From positions 1,674,001 through 1,738,000 of the forward strand of contig QUOL01000001.1 of the NCBI GenBank assembly GCA_009761415.1: DNA of 64,000 nucleotides, written 5' to 3'. Below are positions 21,105 to 33,386 of the stretch, piece by piece (positions within the stretch are counted from its first letter, which is position 1; every line of letters starts with the position of its first letter). Source of the stretch: Sarcomyxa edulis. Its lineage: Eukaryota; Basidiomycota; Agaricomycetes; Agaricales; Mycenaceae. The notes beneath the pieces are model-generated. The model ran no database searches. It saw only the letters and a list, made by a program, of their open reading frames with translations, and was not told the origin of the DNA. Both the position numbers and the translations under genes were made by a program.

Positions 21105-22061
21105 TCATTGTTTTTTCGTCCTGAGTATTCTCTCTGCCTCATACGTCTTGACCAACATCTTCCTCAGGAGCAGCTCTGGCACGATGTCCACAAAGCCTTT
21201 CTGCAGTGCATGCGCCCAGTACCCTACTGCCACGAACCTTCCGCACCCGACCCGATCCAACGCCGCACTCGCGAATGTTCGGCTGTCTGGCACGAAGAGA
21301 CTGACTTCCTCCTTGCAATGTGTTACAGCCGTCACTTTCGCTACGGCAATGCCCAAGACCTCCACATCCCGACGTTCTGCATCCATCTCCACCTGAAGCC
21401 CTCTACTCCAGCCCATGTTGAACGCTTTCGAGCCCGCGTATGTCGTCAGCCACGGTGCCCCCATGTCGGCAATTGAGCCAATGTTGACGATCAGACTGGG
21501 ACCTCCGTGGCGGAATAATAGGGGTAATATGACGGACGTCACTTGTACCGGGAACACCGCGTTCAGATGGACCATTTCATCAATGTCGCGGAACGAGTCA
21601 TCGTTCAAAGGTCGGAAGAGTGGATCTCTACTCGGCGGTGTTCCTCCGCAATTGTTGATTAGGACTGTGAGGTGAACATCGGTCAGGCTTTTTACCATTA
21701 CTTCTAATGCTTTCTGGATCTCTTCTGTCGACTGCAAGGCATCTGCGATGACAATTCGGAACTCCGCTCCAGGATAATCCTTGCTCAAACGCCCTCTTGC
21801 GGCTTCCAATTTCGCGGGGTTGCGTCCGTGTAATATGACGTTGAACCCGCGGTGAGCAAGTTCGTTGGCAAATCCTAGGCCGATCCCGTCACTAGCTCCA
21901 GTGACCAATGCCCACGCGGTTTTCGAGCCATCAGACGAGTTGTGGAGGTATCTGGGCAAAGACGAAGGGCGGGTGTAGAGGCGGATGAAGCGAAGAACTT
22001 TCAGGACTAAGGAACTGAGCGCGACGGCACCAATGTAGAGTACGACTTTGGAGGGGGTCAT
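21105..22061 (-). CDS. short-chain dehydrogenase, very-long-chain 3-oxoacyl-CoA reductase-like
   Basis: A single exon of 318 residues, starting at ATG 22061; the frame extends further upstream but only across the putative TATA region. An N-terminal hydrophobic segment (VVLYIGAVALSSLVLKVL) would anchor it in the ER membrane. The Rossmann motif is TGASDGIG, the conserved Asn is in LINNCGG, and the catalytic Ser and Tyr-x-x-x-Lys are in NIGSIAD and YAGSK. Order and N-anchor match the 17-beta-HSD12/Ifa38 group, which reduces 3-ketoacyl-CoA with NADPH in fatty-acid elongation. Other membrane SDRs share this layout, so the exact substrate is not certain. A TATATAAG box lies 46 bases upstream. Confidence 0.8.
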   Translation of the reverse strand: MTPSKVVLYIGAVALSSLVLKVLRFIRLYTRPSSLPRYLHNSSDGSKTAWALVTGASDGIGLGFANELAHRGFNVILHGRNPAKLEAARGRLSKDYPGAEFRIVIADALQSTEEIQKALEVMVKSLTDVHLTVLINNCGGTPPSRDPLFRPLNDDSFRDIDEMVHLNAVFPVQVTSVILPLLFRHGGPSLIVNIGSIADMGAPWLTTYAGSKAFNMGWSRGLQVEMDAERRDVEVLGIAVAKVTAVTHCKEEVSLFVPDSRTFASAALDRVGCGRFVAVGYWAHALQKGFVDIVPELLLRKMLVKTYEAERILRTKKQ

Positions 22062-22107
22062 GTCGATTAGATGAAGGTCAAGGTTGATATGGATAAGGAT
22101 ACACCCT

Positions 22108-22115
22108 CTTATATA
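22108..22115 (-). promoter_or_regulatory. TATA box of the SDR reductase gene
   Basis: TATATAAG on the minus strand, about 46 bases upstream of ATG 22061. Confidence 0.55.
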
Positions 22116-22379
22116 GTCCCGCAAGATTTGATGGGGCGATGTTAAAAGCTATGACAGCTGATATCACAGTTACTGTGGCAGTGCGTTCGATACCATATTT
22201 CTGAACCTGGTTCGTCGTCTAGCTAAGTATCTTGCGCCACATCTATAATACTACATTAGACGCGACTGATAATGCTAATGTTCATTATACTACAACATAC
22301 GAAAATGCTAGGAAACGTTCCCGATTTAATAAGATAAATAACAAAGTCCATCGCAATAGCACCTACTGGAAGCGGTCCA

Positions 22380-23837
22380 TCATGGTGTGGCCGGAGGGTT
22401 CAACCGTCTAGTCACCCAAGGTTGCTTGAAAGTCGCCGACACAGGACTCGCATTTATGCTCTGCCTCGTCCTCTGCTGCATGACCGTATTGTAAACGGAA
22501 TCATATGGACCCTCCAGGGACACATCTGGAGGAACAGTATCTGCGAAGGGATTCTGCGGTCTTTGCGGAGGTTCTGATATCACGGAGCTCTGTGGTCGCT
22601 GAAGAGTTGGAGGTGGAACCTGCAATGCTCCACTGGGTACGGCACGTGTTTGCATAGGAGGGTTGTTGTTGCTCTCGACATCAGGCAAGGGGGATTTCAT
22701 GAGAGCTTGCCGTCTGCGTCGGCTGCGGAAATATAATACGAGACCGATCATGAGGAAGAGAAAAGCGAATACTACAAGGCCTATGAGGACTGCGAAAAGC
22801 GAATTCGAGACTCCCTTCGAAGAAGTGGATTTCGAAATCGGAGCAGAAGAAGGGACAGATGTGGGGGGGAAAAACGAAGCGCTTGGAGGGGTAGAAGTAG
22901 CGGTCTCCAATGTTGGGACACCAGAAACATCAGCCGGCAATGCTAAATCGTCCTTGTCAGTATCTATGCATAGATGGAAAACGTCTCTCGTACTTGTCGC
23001 AAGTATACTAGAGTAAATTGTGGGACTCGGATCCACTGTTTGCGGCTGTACAGCCGTCGTGGCTCCACGAAGAGAGACGAGTCAGTCTACCAATTATTTT
23101 CGACCATGTAAGAGGGACTTACTCGGCTCGACTTGACTGGATGGGTCTGATTGTAATGAGTCAATGAACGCCCGGATTGATAACTGGAGGAGATAGACAG
23201 ACCTAAAGCTTGGCCGTCATCTACAGTGACAATCAAAGTATCTAGAGTGATTTCACTAGTGTTGGCGAACCTAAGATCCGGGAAATTGTATATTGTCAGA
23301 ACATGGTCCTGAGTTGGATCCACGCTCAATGTCCAGATGCTGATCTAAAAGATGGTTGTTCAGTGGAAGTTTGACTGGAAACCACAGGACATACTGGTAA
23401 CGCGTCTGCATCGTCAGCTAATGTTGGGTCATGTCCGTCAAATACACCCAACACGTCTGCACCATCGACTGCAACACCATAAACAGAGCCATGCTGCCGT
23501 TGGAAAGCTATATAATTGACGAAAGAAGTACCAACTGATGGAGAGATTATCAAGTTGAGACCATGAAAGGTATGTAGAGTACGTACCTGGTAAAGTCACG
23601 TTCAGCACACTGCCAAGAGTGTCTGTAGAGAGAAAGGTTCCTCCTGTGACATCTGACTGCCGAGTTATCCAGCCTGTTGTTGTTCCAAATATCAGACCAG
23701 TCTTTAGGAATAGGGGAGCGAGACACACCAGGCAAAAATACCAAGTAAGGATCAGAGCTATTGAGGAAGATTTCCGAGGAAACGACACGCTGAAGGAAAG
23801 AAACGAATAACGCTAGATATAGCAAAAAGAATGACAT
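22380..23837 (-). CDS. type I membrane protein with Ser/Thr/Pro stalk and proline-rich cytoplasmic tail
   Basis: Exons 23837-23729, 23673-23587, 23534-23395, 23344-23123 and 23045-22380 join in phase to 407 residues. There is a signal peptide (MSFFLLYLALFVSFLQ), then an extracellular domain of about 170 residues with N-glycosylation sites and beta-strand-like sequence (for example GSVYGVAVDGADVLGVFDGH), a Ser/Pro stalk, one membrane span (LFAVLIGLVVFAFLFLMIGL), an RSRRRR stop-transfer, and a proline-rich tail. Basidiomycetes have many such paralogs with carbohydrate- or ligand-binding-like ectodomains, but no function is established for this one. It may act as a cell-surface sensor; that is inference. 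Confidence 0.75.
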
Positions 23838-24225
23838 TAGAATCGAAAAGAAAGACTAAGTGCGAATAGAGATGCTCTGCATCCTCCCAGCGCAGAATAT
23901 AGGATGAAGAAACGAAGAGAGAAAGGACGAACTCAAGGCCGGATGGCTACAGGCTGTTTAGCGATGAGAAGCATATGATGAACGAAGCTGATAAGAAAAT
24001 GCCACATATGTGGCATTGTTCAGGCTGAGTAGATGAACGTTGCACGTTGATGGCCAAGATGGAATCATGCAGAGTTGATGAACAGAGTGAGCTGCCAGAG
24101 CAGAGACGGCAGCATCGGCAGTATGTCCAAATGGGGAGAACATGTCACCACCACTGTGACCGCTGTTTGTGACCACTCTCGAACGCCACACACTATTAGA
24201 CCTTTCTTTCCTCTTGCTGGCCACC
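23838..24225. other. divergent promoter region
   Basis: 388 bp between the starts of the membrane-protein gene (minus) and Ies1 copy A (plus). No gene was seen. Confidence 0.4.
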
Positions 24226-26203
24226 ATGTCGGCCCCCAGACCTATTCCTCACAAAAAGGCGGGGAATTTCTCAATCAAACGCGCTGATGGCGAACCCCTC
24301 ACTCGTCTCGATCTACAATTCGACCTTTTGCATCATATATTCTACGATGAACATCAGGTCTTCACAGATCCTTATGCCACTCTCGATGGTCGTCCACCGC
24401 GTTCAAAAGTAACTTTCCGTGATCTGTACATCAACTATATTCTCCACTCCCCAAAGGCTACAAAAGTATTGAAAGACAAGATGGCCGATCTTCCCGACTT
24501 CGCGACCGATTTTGCTATGCTTGCATTGCTCACGAATGTTGGTCGCATAAATACTACGATGAGTTGTCAGTACTTTCATTGCATATCACGGGCTCAGGTC
24601 CACTGACGCGCTCGATAGTCTTCACCGAAATGCGGACTGCAATGCGTTCTTATCATCCTATTCCGGCGCTCCAACGGACAAACGGAAACCTCCAAGATGC
24701 TCCTCGCATCAGACAACTCTTGAAAACGTGTATCCTGGATGGAGAAGATAGAGGAATATCCACCCCAAATGATATACTTCAACGATCCGTAAGCTGCCTT
24801 TGTACATTACTCCAAACCTGTTTCTGAAGTGTCGAGCAGCGGTCTGGGATGATTCCGCCCACAAGTGTCATGAATCTCCTCTTCATTATGGCCAGCCACG
24901 CCGCTGTATGTATTCATGTGTGTTCAAAAGATGTATATGTCCCTAATCACGTCCGTACAGCCACTTGCCCATCTACATTTCCCCGAAAATCACGACTTCC
25001 TGGACATATTCCTTCCCTCGACTATTTCCAGTGCCTCCCGTGCTCGCGCGTTTCTTTGGTTGTGCTATCATTATCTAGAGGCCCCATCTAGTGACGACGA
25101 CGATGACTACGACGGGGACCCATCCTCTCTAAATCCTTTCTCAGACACGACTCTACATCCCGGGAAAATGCCGGCATTTGTGTTCCTCAGTCCGGAAGAG
25201 GCTGCACTAGAAAACGTGGACTCAGAGGAGGAGAAAGCACACTGCGAAAGGATACTATCGCACAGAAGTACGATCGTGCGGAACCTGGCTAACAAAGCTT
25301 CCGCATCGGTGGCAGTCAATTCGAGAATGAGTGCTTCTGTAAGTGTCATGGGTGATGACGATGATGATGCCGCCAGTGTCAGTACCGTTCCGGATGTCAA
25401 ACCGAAAGGAAAACGCGCAGGGGCCAGAGCTAAGCCTTCAGTGGCTGCAAAAGAGAAGAAAGCGGCGGGGGACAAGGTGCGAAGAGCGAAGCTCAAGGAA
25501 AGACAAAGAGAAGAAAGAGACGCAGACATGCCGCTACCTCACCCGGAGAATCCTCTGAATGAGCAGCACTACGAGTCTTTTCCTCTCGAGGGAGGTACGT
25601 GCTCTATTTTTGTTCTCCGCGTGATGCTCTTGAACTATGTTTTGCAGGGCACAGCACATACTCCCAACAATACCAATATCATCCCTCCCCAACACACCAA
25701 CACCATTCTACTTCGACTCAGACACGTACTCGCCCTCTGCCGTCGCCCGAACCCACTTACCGCCGCGTTTCTATAACCCCAGATCCACCAAATCTTGTCA
25801 AACCCAATTCTCAACGCTATGATCCCTATAGGCTCAGCCCGGGGCCTTCTTCAAGACAACCACTCTCTTATCCCGATAAATCCAGGCACCGTTCTCAGCA
25901 CAGCAGTGCACCTAGATCCATGCTAGAGCGTAAGTTGTGTTTTGCATTTCAAACTCTCAAATCAGTTGGTTGAGATATTGACCGCGTACAAATTAGATGC
26001 CTGGCATGTTATCACAACCACCGATCCGCTCCACGATTCGGACGACGAAGCTGATGAACATGTCCGAGCTGATTACCGTCAGTCATCCTCTCCCTTCGTG
26101 CATATGTCCCTAACTGACTGACTTGTCATACTCATACGCAGTGAAACGATTCCATGTATTATCTCACCTCCATGGACGGGAACCTACCCCCGAGCCTGTC
26201 TGA
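24226..26203 (+). CDS. INO80 chromatin-remodelling complex subunit Ies1, copy A
   Basis: Seven exons, 24226-24562, 24619-24788, 24840-24905, 24961-25594, 25648-25929, 25997-26077 and 26142-26203, join in phase to 543 residues. The N-terminal 300 residues follow the fungal Ies1 (Ino eighty subunit 1) pattern: GEPLTRLDLQFDLL, SKVTFRDLYINYIL, KVLKDKM, LLTNVGRINTTM, EMRTAMRSYHPIP, NLQDAPRIRQLLK, PPTSVMNLLFIMASHAA and FLWLCYHYLE. An acidic run (SSDDDDDYDGD) and a Lys/Arg-rich, NLS-like region follow, then a His/Gln/Pro-rich tail. Ies1 is a fungal accessory subunit of INO80, which slides and exchanges nucleosomes. A second, diverged copy lies at 31475-33386. Confidence 0.75.
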
Positions 26204-26616
26204 AAAAAAACCCCATATCTTCGACCATTCGTGTCGTCGCGGTCATGTAATATATTCTCACACCCCCGGCTTATTCGCCACCGTAATTCTTCGCCTCTCC
26301 ATTTTAATAATCCTTTCCCCGTCGAATCGCCTTTTGTCATGCTAGAGGCTTGTTCTGGCTAGTCCTTCAGAACATGTCAGAGACCTTTTGAGGTTTCTTA
26401 CATGCATTCCCTGTACGGCTATTCACCATTTTGTATGCATAATTCATTTTTTTTATCAATATTTCCTATATTCTGCTATCGATGAGGGGGATGAGGGTCT
26501 TTATACTTATTATTATACAGTATATACAATATCTATCCGGCGGCGGACAAATGATGAACGACTTATGACATCGTACATAAGAACAAATGGGTTGTCGAAC
26601 TCGAAGTCTTGCGCTG
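26204..26616. other. convergent intergenic region
   Basis: 413 bp, AT-rich, between the 3' ends of Ies1 copy A and the methyltransferase gene. It likely holds both polyadenylation regions. Confidence 0.4.
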
Positions 26617-28692
26617 TCAGACCCGAACCCAGCCACGACATTTAGACGGCTCAGCATCACATTCGCATGGCTTAGCCCCCTCCGGAATCTTCGCTTTTCC
26701 CTTCCCCTTCCCCTTCGCTGCCTCCCGAGTCGCGGCAGGATCATAATCAAACGTCAGCTCAGTTCTTGCTGGGATGTCTTTGATAGCCACAAATGCGATG
26801 TATGGCATATACGCCTATCAGCAGGACAAGGAGGATAAGACAGACATTTGGATGATGAGAGATATGAACGCGAACGTGAACGGCGCCATACCTCCGGAAT
26901 CGAATCGTATACCACTTGGTACACACGTAGACAAGGCGAGCAAGAGTGACTGATAAGTAACAAAGTCAGAACCTCCGGAAGAGGTGTTATCCATCTGCGC
27001 ATTATGCTTACTTGAGAAATCTTGTCCAGTTACCTGCAAAGCTTGGTTTGGAATGCTGTTCGGTTGAGCGAATGATGATGGAGACTGACCACAACTATAC
27101 GAATCTACTGTATAAGTCGAAAAATCGTCAGGCTGGTTGGCTGCATCTTCGTTGCCATCGAGGTCGAAGCAGTAGTCTTTTCGGCTTGTCACATAGCTCT
27201 CTGCGATAGCGCGAGTTCTGTTACTGGTCAGAGATGAGACTGTTCGAAATCGCTTATACACCTACATAAGATGCCTGGACAGACAGAAATGAGTCGGGTA
27301 GTACAATGATGAAAAAGACGTTGGTTTCAATGTGCGAACCCAGTATATATTCCCAACACCCTGCCACGTTCAATGGCGACGGTCGCTCGAGCACCCCAGC
27401 CACACTTGGCCGTTTTGAATATTTCTATAGGAGCCTGACGTGGACGTTGGGATACACGATTCTGGCAGTCGATGCCGCAGGAACAGAACTATGAAAGAAA
27501 ATAAAAATAATGGTCAGATTGAAAGTTCATAGGAGCTAATCATGATGTTACCCGATTACACTCGATGACTTCGACACCCTGAGGGAGGTCTGCATCGAGG
27601 TCATAGAGACCCTGGGAACCCAGGTCAGAAAACGACGTCAGAAGCTTAAGGTAGAACGATCAATGCAGACTTCTGGGGTATACGCAAACGTCTTTCTGTC
27701 AGTGCTGTCAACGAGATAAGAAGGATCTTGACAGCCACAAGAATCGGCTGAAACGCAACTGTCGCATTCACAGTTGACAAACAGATCCTGGTCTTCAATC
27801 CGATGGACGTCTTTGTGACTTGATAAAAAAAAAGAAAATGATGAATAGAATAGAATATGGAGAAGACTCGTCGAGTGACACGCACTAGATGTATCTGTTT
27901 TCGAGATACTTGAAGTGCTTTGCAAGGGTGGGAACTTCGTCGTCGTCGATGTCGTTGACGAATGCCAAAGATGCTGCTCCTGTGGCACGAGCAGCCTGAT
28001 TCCATTTGTTTTGAAGAGCTTCTCGAACAGGATAACGTCTACTGATGCGATGATATTTAGTAAATCAGGAAGGTATACTAGGCACTGACTTGGGCATTGG
28101 GCTCTTGCTCTTGACTGAGCTTGTTGACCGAGCTCTCAGAGGGAGGGGCACCACATTACGCGACATGGTTGGCACCAATTTATCAGCCAACAGTCTTTCC
28201 ATCTCCTTCATGAGATCTTGGGGCTCGTCCTCGGACTTTTGGTACTTTTCGGCATAGGCTTGAGAACGAAGGATGGTGTTGGTGTTGTGTATGTCGAGAG
28301 TGCCCCAAATGTTGATATCTATGGATTCACGGGCGAGTTTGTCTCTGTGTTGTTTGCGTCTTTCCCTCCAAGATCGTGTTTGTTCTTGACTCAAACCTCC
28401 GCGATCCCAAGAGGTGTCGGTTCCATCTTTGCGTTTCCAGTCGATCCAACGAACCTAGTTATCAGAGAGTGAGGGTAAATATCAGATTTTCTAGAATGAC
28501 ACGTACTTCGTATCTGTAACGAGAATGAGAGCAGCTAACATGAATTGACAGAAATACGCACATGATGTTACCGGAATAGTCTACTTCTTCGCCGACAATC
28601 TTGTCTAATGGCCAGTTACCATTCTCGTCAGCGCCTTCGCCGTCATCTTCATCGTCTTCTGTGGAGGAGGCCTTCCAAAGATCGTCGGACAT
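26617..28692 (-). CDS. chromodomain-SET histone H3K9 methyltransferase (Clr4/Suv39 type)
   Basis: About eleven exons: 28692-28562, 28513-28507, 28454-28090, 28038-27886, 27818-27671, 27611-27552, 27488-27340, about 27223-27090, 27033-27012, 26949-26892 and 26814-26617 (about 474 residues). Domains in order: acidic N-terminus; chromodomain ([23 protein letters not shown], ending at DTSW); linker; Cys-rich pre-SET ([29 protein letters not shown]); SET ([46 protein letters not shown]); post-SET ([13 protein letters not shown]). NHSC and ELTFDY carry cofactor- and catalysis-related residues. Such enzymes bind and write H3K9 methylation in heterochromatin. Exon 2 is only 7 bases. The start of the exon near 27,223 is uncertain; an alternative reading includes LISDQ. 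Confidence 0.88.
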
Positions 28693-28868
28693 AAGTACTC
28701 AGTAGCCGCTTCAGTACCAGTCACGGTTGAGAGTCGCGCCTGTCACAGCTAGTCACGCATGTTGTCGGTGACTTGAACAGTGCCGAAGCAGTCCTCGGAC
28801 GGCCGGTGAATTACGTGGTCCAGCCCACGCCCACATCTGCCACTACTAGTACTTACAGCCTGCCTACG

Positions 28869-30388
28869 ATGGCCATGGCAGACTCTGAAGCATACAAAGT
28901 TCCAATAGCATCCCGTCCACCTCAACCATACTCAACATGGCTCTCTGCTCTGGCATCTGCAATCATATTCTATATTGGTTGTTCCATGATCAATGCTACC
29001 CAATTCATCTTCTTACTACCCTTACGACTCCTCCCGTTTACATGGGCACGCGACATCTACGAGCAAGGTATCAGATATACAAAAGGAGCCGCAGGTTGTC
29101 TATTCAGTGAGCCCTTTCCCATCACTCTCAATCATACTTGGCCTCAACGTATCCAGTTTTGATGTGCCAGTTATTCTCCCCGACTAAATTCCACATCACT
29201 TTTGAAAGAGATGGAAAAGGTAGTTTCACTCAGGATGAAATCGACACGATTCTCGTCAGAGACACATCAGGCGCAGTTGTATCCCTCAACATGCCCCACA
29301 AACATATACTCATTGCAAACCATCAAGTGCGCGTCCTTCTCCTTGTTCGTCCTTCTTGACTTGCTCAGACTCTCTCCAGATCTATGCAGATTGGTGGTAT
29401 GCCTGGTCATTGTCCTATTTCATGGGTAATCATAGAGATGTCTTCATCGTATTGAAGAATCTTTGGAAGTGGGTTCCAATAGTCGGATGGGTAAGGCATC
29501 CTGCTCTCAAGCCCTTAGCTTCCATGATGAACCTTCTCCCAGGCAATGCAATTCTTCGACTTCATCTTCCTTGCCCAATCCTGGGCTTCAGACCGCGTTC
29601 ATTTGGCTGCTCATCTCTCCGCCATCGGAAGATCGGCAGAGCGTGAAGATAAACCCCTCACGCTTCTTCTCTATCCAGAGGGTACACTCGTAAGCCATGA
29701 CACTAGACCGAAAAGCAAAAAGTACGCCGATAAAATGGGCATCGTAAGCATGTGTGCTTCCTTTCTTTGCGCTGCAATACTCAGAGACACGATTAGCCTG
29801 ATATGACACACACGTTGTTGCCCCGATCAACAGGTCTACTCTATAGCCTTCGTTCCCTGGCTCCGCGAGTCCCTTCTCTGCGACTCGTGGATCTTACTAT
29901 CGTTTATCCAGGTAAGACGCCATTTATATACCATGCACAGAAATTAATTGAACTTCCCAGGCGTTCCTCCGATGGGGTATGGCCAGGATTATTACACTCT
30001 CCGTTCCATATTCATAAGTGGCACTCCTCCTCCTGTTATCCATATCCATTTACGAATGTTCGACGTGGCTGGAGAGGTGCCCATCGGTGATATAACAAGC
30101 AGCAATCCCTCTGTTCTGCCGGAAAGTTCCCAAAGTGGCGCACAGCCGGTAGAAGTTGATTTCCCCGAACAGGAAAAGGCAGTATTCGACCTGTGGTTGC
30201 GAGAGCTGTGGCGAGAAAAAGACGAATCAATATCGCGGTTCCATGATAGTGGGAGCTTCTGTCCTGACGTGACCGAAAAATCGATCACCGAGATCCCCTT
30301 GAAGTTACGGAGAAAACGAGAGGTCTTTGACGCGTTCTGTTTCTTTCTACCGGCTGCTGTGGGATATATCTGGGCAAAGGCGAGATGA
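28869..30388 (+). CDS. PlsC-family lysophospholipid acyltransferase
   Basis: Six exons, 28869-29106, 29157-29326, 29380-29490, 29543-29743, 29797-29911 and 29961-30388, join in phase to 420 residues. N-terminal hydrophobic spans (ALASAIIFYIGCSMI, FIFLLPLRLLPF) suggest an ER membrane anchor. The catalytic H-x4-D motif is in ANHQIYADWWY, split by an intron, and the substrate-binding motif is LLLYPEGTLVS. The arrangement resembles 1-acyl-glycerol-phosphate or lysocardiolipin acyltransferases that place acyl chains on lysophospholipids. It begins 176 bases from the divergent methyltransferase start. Exact acceptor specificity cannot be read from sequence. Confidence 0.85.
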
Positions 30389-31474
30389 TGTAGAGGCCAG
30401 GATGCGGACATTTTAAGAGTTCCTTGTATGTACTTTGTGTATCGAAAACTCTTTACCTCCCGGGCTAGTATAGTGTTGTAATTGTTGGGCCCGTTCAAAC
30501 GCCATTGATCATCTCGAGTACCCTGCCGCTTCTCGCTGTTGTTCGATCTGTTTGACCATGAACAGGCTCGTGTCCAGGAATCTCTCGACGCAGTTCGACA
30601 AACAGCCTTCTTCGCTCCTGGAAAAACTAGTAGAAGGAGTTCCAGTTATGCACCTGCAACAGCCCTTCAGGAACCGATGTTACATCAGAGAATAAGAGCC
30701 TGGACATACTTGTCCCAACATGTGCTTGTGAGGGTGTGGATACTACTCTGTAGACGGGCCTGTGTGTCGTTTCCCGCCATGAGTACACATAGCCTCCGAA
30801 AACAAGGATTCGAGGACGTACTTGTGCTTGTTCCCTATCAAGGAATGTCTGCAGCTCTTTCTATAATGCTCTCAGAAGGAGTTAACACAAATTTGAGGAT
30901 CGTAATGCACCTGAGTCGCCTCATCGAATTTGTCTGCCATGGTGGAACTTGAACTAGAAAATCTTGGTCACACGCGGTCACGAAAGATATGTTTTCCCGA
31001 TTTGGACATACACAGAAATACCACCACAAGAAGTTTCGCCATTTAAAATTTTGCTTCCGTCGCCTTACAGAACAAGCTGCACAACTAGGCTATGCTTTTG
31101 CTCTGGATTCTTATACCCATGCTCTGTTGTTCATCAATCCCCCCCGACACCTCTTTTTGATTTAATATATTCCACTTTTCTCTCACCGCTCTTTGTCGTT
31201 GCCTATTATAGATCCCCCCCGGTTTACCAGAAGCCCCAAATCGTCACATCCTGGGCGACTACAAGAATACAAGACATACGTACACGTGAGGGAATGCACT
31301 CAGCCTCGTGTCTGTTTCTTGTAGTTTTATCCATCCGCGATCTCACGCCAATCCAGCCTTGTCTTTTCGCCTACAAAAACCCCCCCACACACGCACACTG
31401 GAGCATTTCCCATTCAGGACGTCTGTATCTCCAACTGACTCCGAGAAATCGCTCTCCTATTTGCTATTCGTCGA
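30389..31474. other. no confident gene (1.1 kb)
   Basis: A plus-strand frame runs 30539-30952 (from TTG; first internal ATG much later) and has no recognised family. 31,120-31,400 is rich in CCCCCC runs and pyrimidines, typical of a fungal promoter for Ies1 copy B. Confidence 0.35.
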
Positions 31475-33386
31475 ATGTCCGCGAGCACTTCCCAATGGCC
31501 TGGTGATTCAGCGCCACCGTGAGCAATCGATCCCCTCCGTTCAATGCCTACTAACAAATCAACATTGTCAACAGTGTCGGATATCTCAGTCGCAAGGCGC
31601 TGCCGATAAAACGTAATGACGCTGAACCACTCACCCGAGTGGACGTCCAGTACGATCTATTGAACTGCATCTTCTCCGACCAACAGGCCGTCTTCACGAG
31701 CCAAGAAACTGCAGTCACTTCCCGCGTCACATTCCGGGATCTATATATCACTGCCTTGTATAACTCGAGTAAATGTTCAAAGGTTTTGAAAGACAAGATG
31801 GTAGAAACTCCTGCGTTTGCCATTGAATTGGCCAAGATATCTCTTCTCACCAATGTTGGACGCATCAACACTACTATGGCATGTAAGAAACGTTTTATCA
31901 GTCTCTCCGTATATCCGGGCGTACTACTGAATTACATATTTGCAAGTCTTCCCGGAGATGAAGACAGCGCTAAGTCCGATCGATCCTCTCGAATCCTCGT
32001 ACCTATCTCATATGCTTCATGACCTGCACAGGGACCTATCATCCGGTCCCATCGTTACAGAAAACAGATGGCAATGCACAGGATGCACCTCGAATTAAGA
32101 ACTGTCTCAAAGCGGCCCTTCTACCTTCAGAATTTAAATCCATACCCCCATCCACGCCGGACGAAATTCTAGAGAAATTGGTGGGTATTTCGTTGTTCGT
32201 ATCGAGGTTATGAACCTGAAATTTATCAATTTTTCCTCGTTAAGCGAGCGGGCCAGCATCCTCCTACCAGCGTCGTTAATCTCGTATTTGTCCTTGCTAA
32301 TCATGCTGCGGTACGATAACACCCGTTCTTGTGTGTGTTCTGGATTTAATTTCGAATTCTTATGGCTGTAGCCGTTGGCCAGCGTCCACTTCAATGGATC
32401 GCTCAATTTCTTGGACCTGTTCATTCCTAGCAATTTCGCATCTAATGATAGAGCGAGGACGTTTCTTTGGCTGATGTATCATTACCTGGAGGATCCAAAA
32501 GAGCCAAACCCCTTCTCCGACATCTATGCTGTGCGGAATCTTGGGAAAGCACCACTGATACGCCAGCTTACCCATGCTGAGACGGGATACGAGGTAATCC
32601 TAATGACCACTGTTGTCGCTCACTGCTCACTGCGGCCTTCTCAGAACGTCGATACTCCTGATGAACTCGCCTGGGGAGCAAGAATGTCTAGCCAAAGGAA
32701 TGCATTTCTTCAACGGCTTGTTTCTGCAACCGAGAACGAGAGAAAGGGGAAATACTACCCTTCGCACGATCCCCCTGCAGCTCCGCCCCCTCCTCCTCAA
32801 GGTCTCTCTCATTCATCTGATCATTAATATCGGCGTACTGACCGGATTCGTATAGCTCCAGTGGCATCAACAAGTCAGCGTAAAGGACGTTCTCACCGGC
32901 AAGGCCACGAGTCTCGACGAGACCGAGACGATGGACCTTTCATGTACTACGTTCCTCAACGTGAACAATCAGATCCGCCTACTGCACAACCCGTCAGAGG
33001 TTTGTCCCCAGCCTCCTTACGTCGTGTCTCGGATGTTACTCAATTACCTGCAGCAGAACCGCCGCCACCGCCACCGGCGGCCCCTCAATACACACAACCT
33101 CGACCTCGCGAACAGCGAACAATGCTTCATCGTGAGCTCGACCATTACTATCAGCATTTCCAGCACATTCTCACTAGATTCACTGTGCTGCAGATGCCTG
33201 GCATAAGATTATGACAACTGATCCCCTTGCTGATGATACGGATGAGGTGGAAGATGAACATGCTCGCGTCGATTATAGTGGGTTGTGGTCTTGACTGTGC
33301 TGTGGATTCTTTCAACTGATTCTTTCATAGCGCGTCGTCTCAGTGTCTTGTCCCGCCTCCTTGGCGGAAGGTCGCCTACAAGTTGA
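31475..33386 (+). CDS. INO80 chromatin-remodelling complex subunit Ies1, copy B
   Basis: Ten exons, 31475-31518, 31575-31882, 31947-31973, 32032-32180, 32245-32310, 32372-32593, 32645-32801, 32856-33131, 33194-33277 and 33331-33386, join in phase to 462 residues. Hallmarks parallel copy A: EPLTRVDVQYDLLNCIF, TFRDLYITALYN, SKVLKDKM, LLTNVGRINTTM, FFPEMKTALRTYHPVPSLQ, DAPRIKNCLKAALLP, PPTSVVNLVFVLANHAA, FLWLMYHYLEDP and a shared C-terminal DAWHKIMTTDPLADD. Most intron positions are shared with copy A, but this copy has extra introns (after KTAL and TGYE). It lacks the acidic run and long basic region of copy A. Its core looks closer to the fungal consensus, so it may be the ancestral copy; that is inference. 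Confidence 0.75.

Noticed and set aside
25107..25529. 140-codon minus-strand frame
   Set aside because: Antisense shadow of the acidic and basic low-complexity exon of Ies1 copy A.
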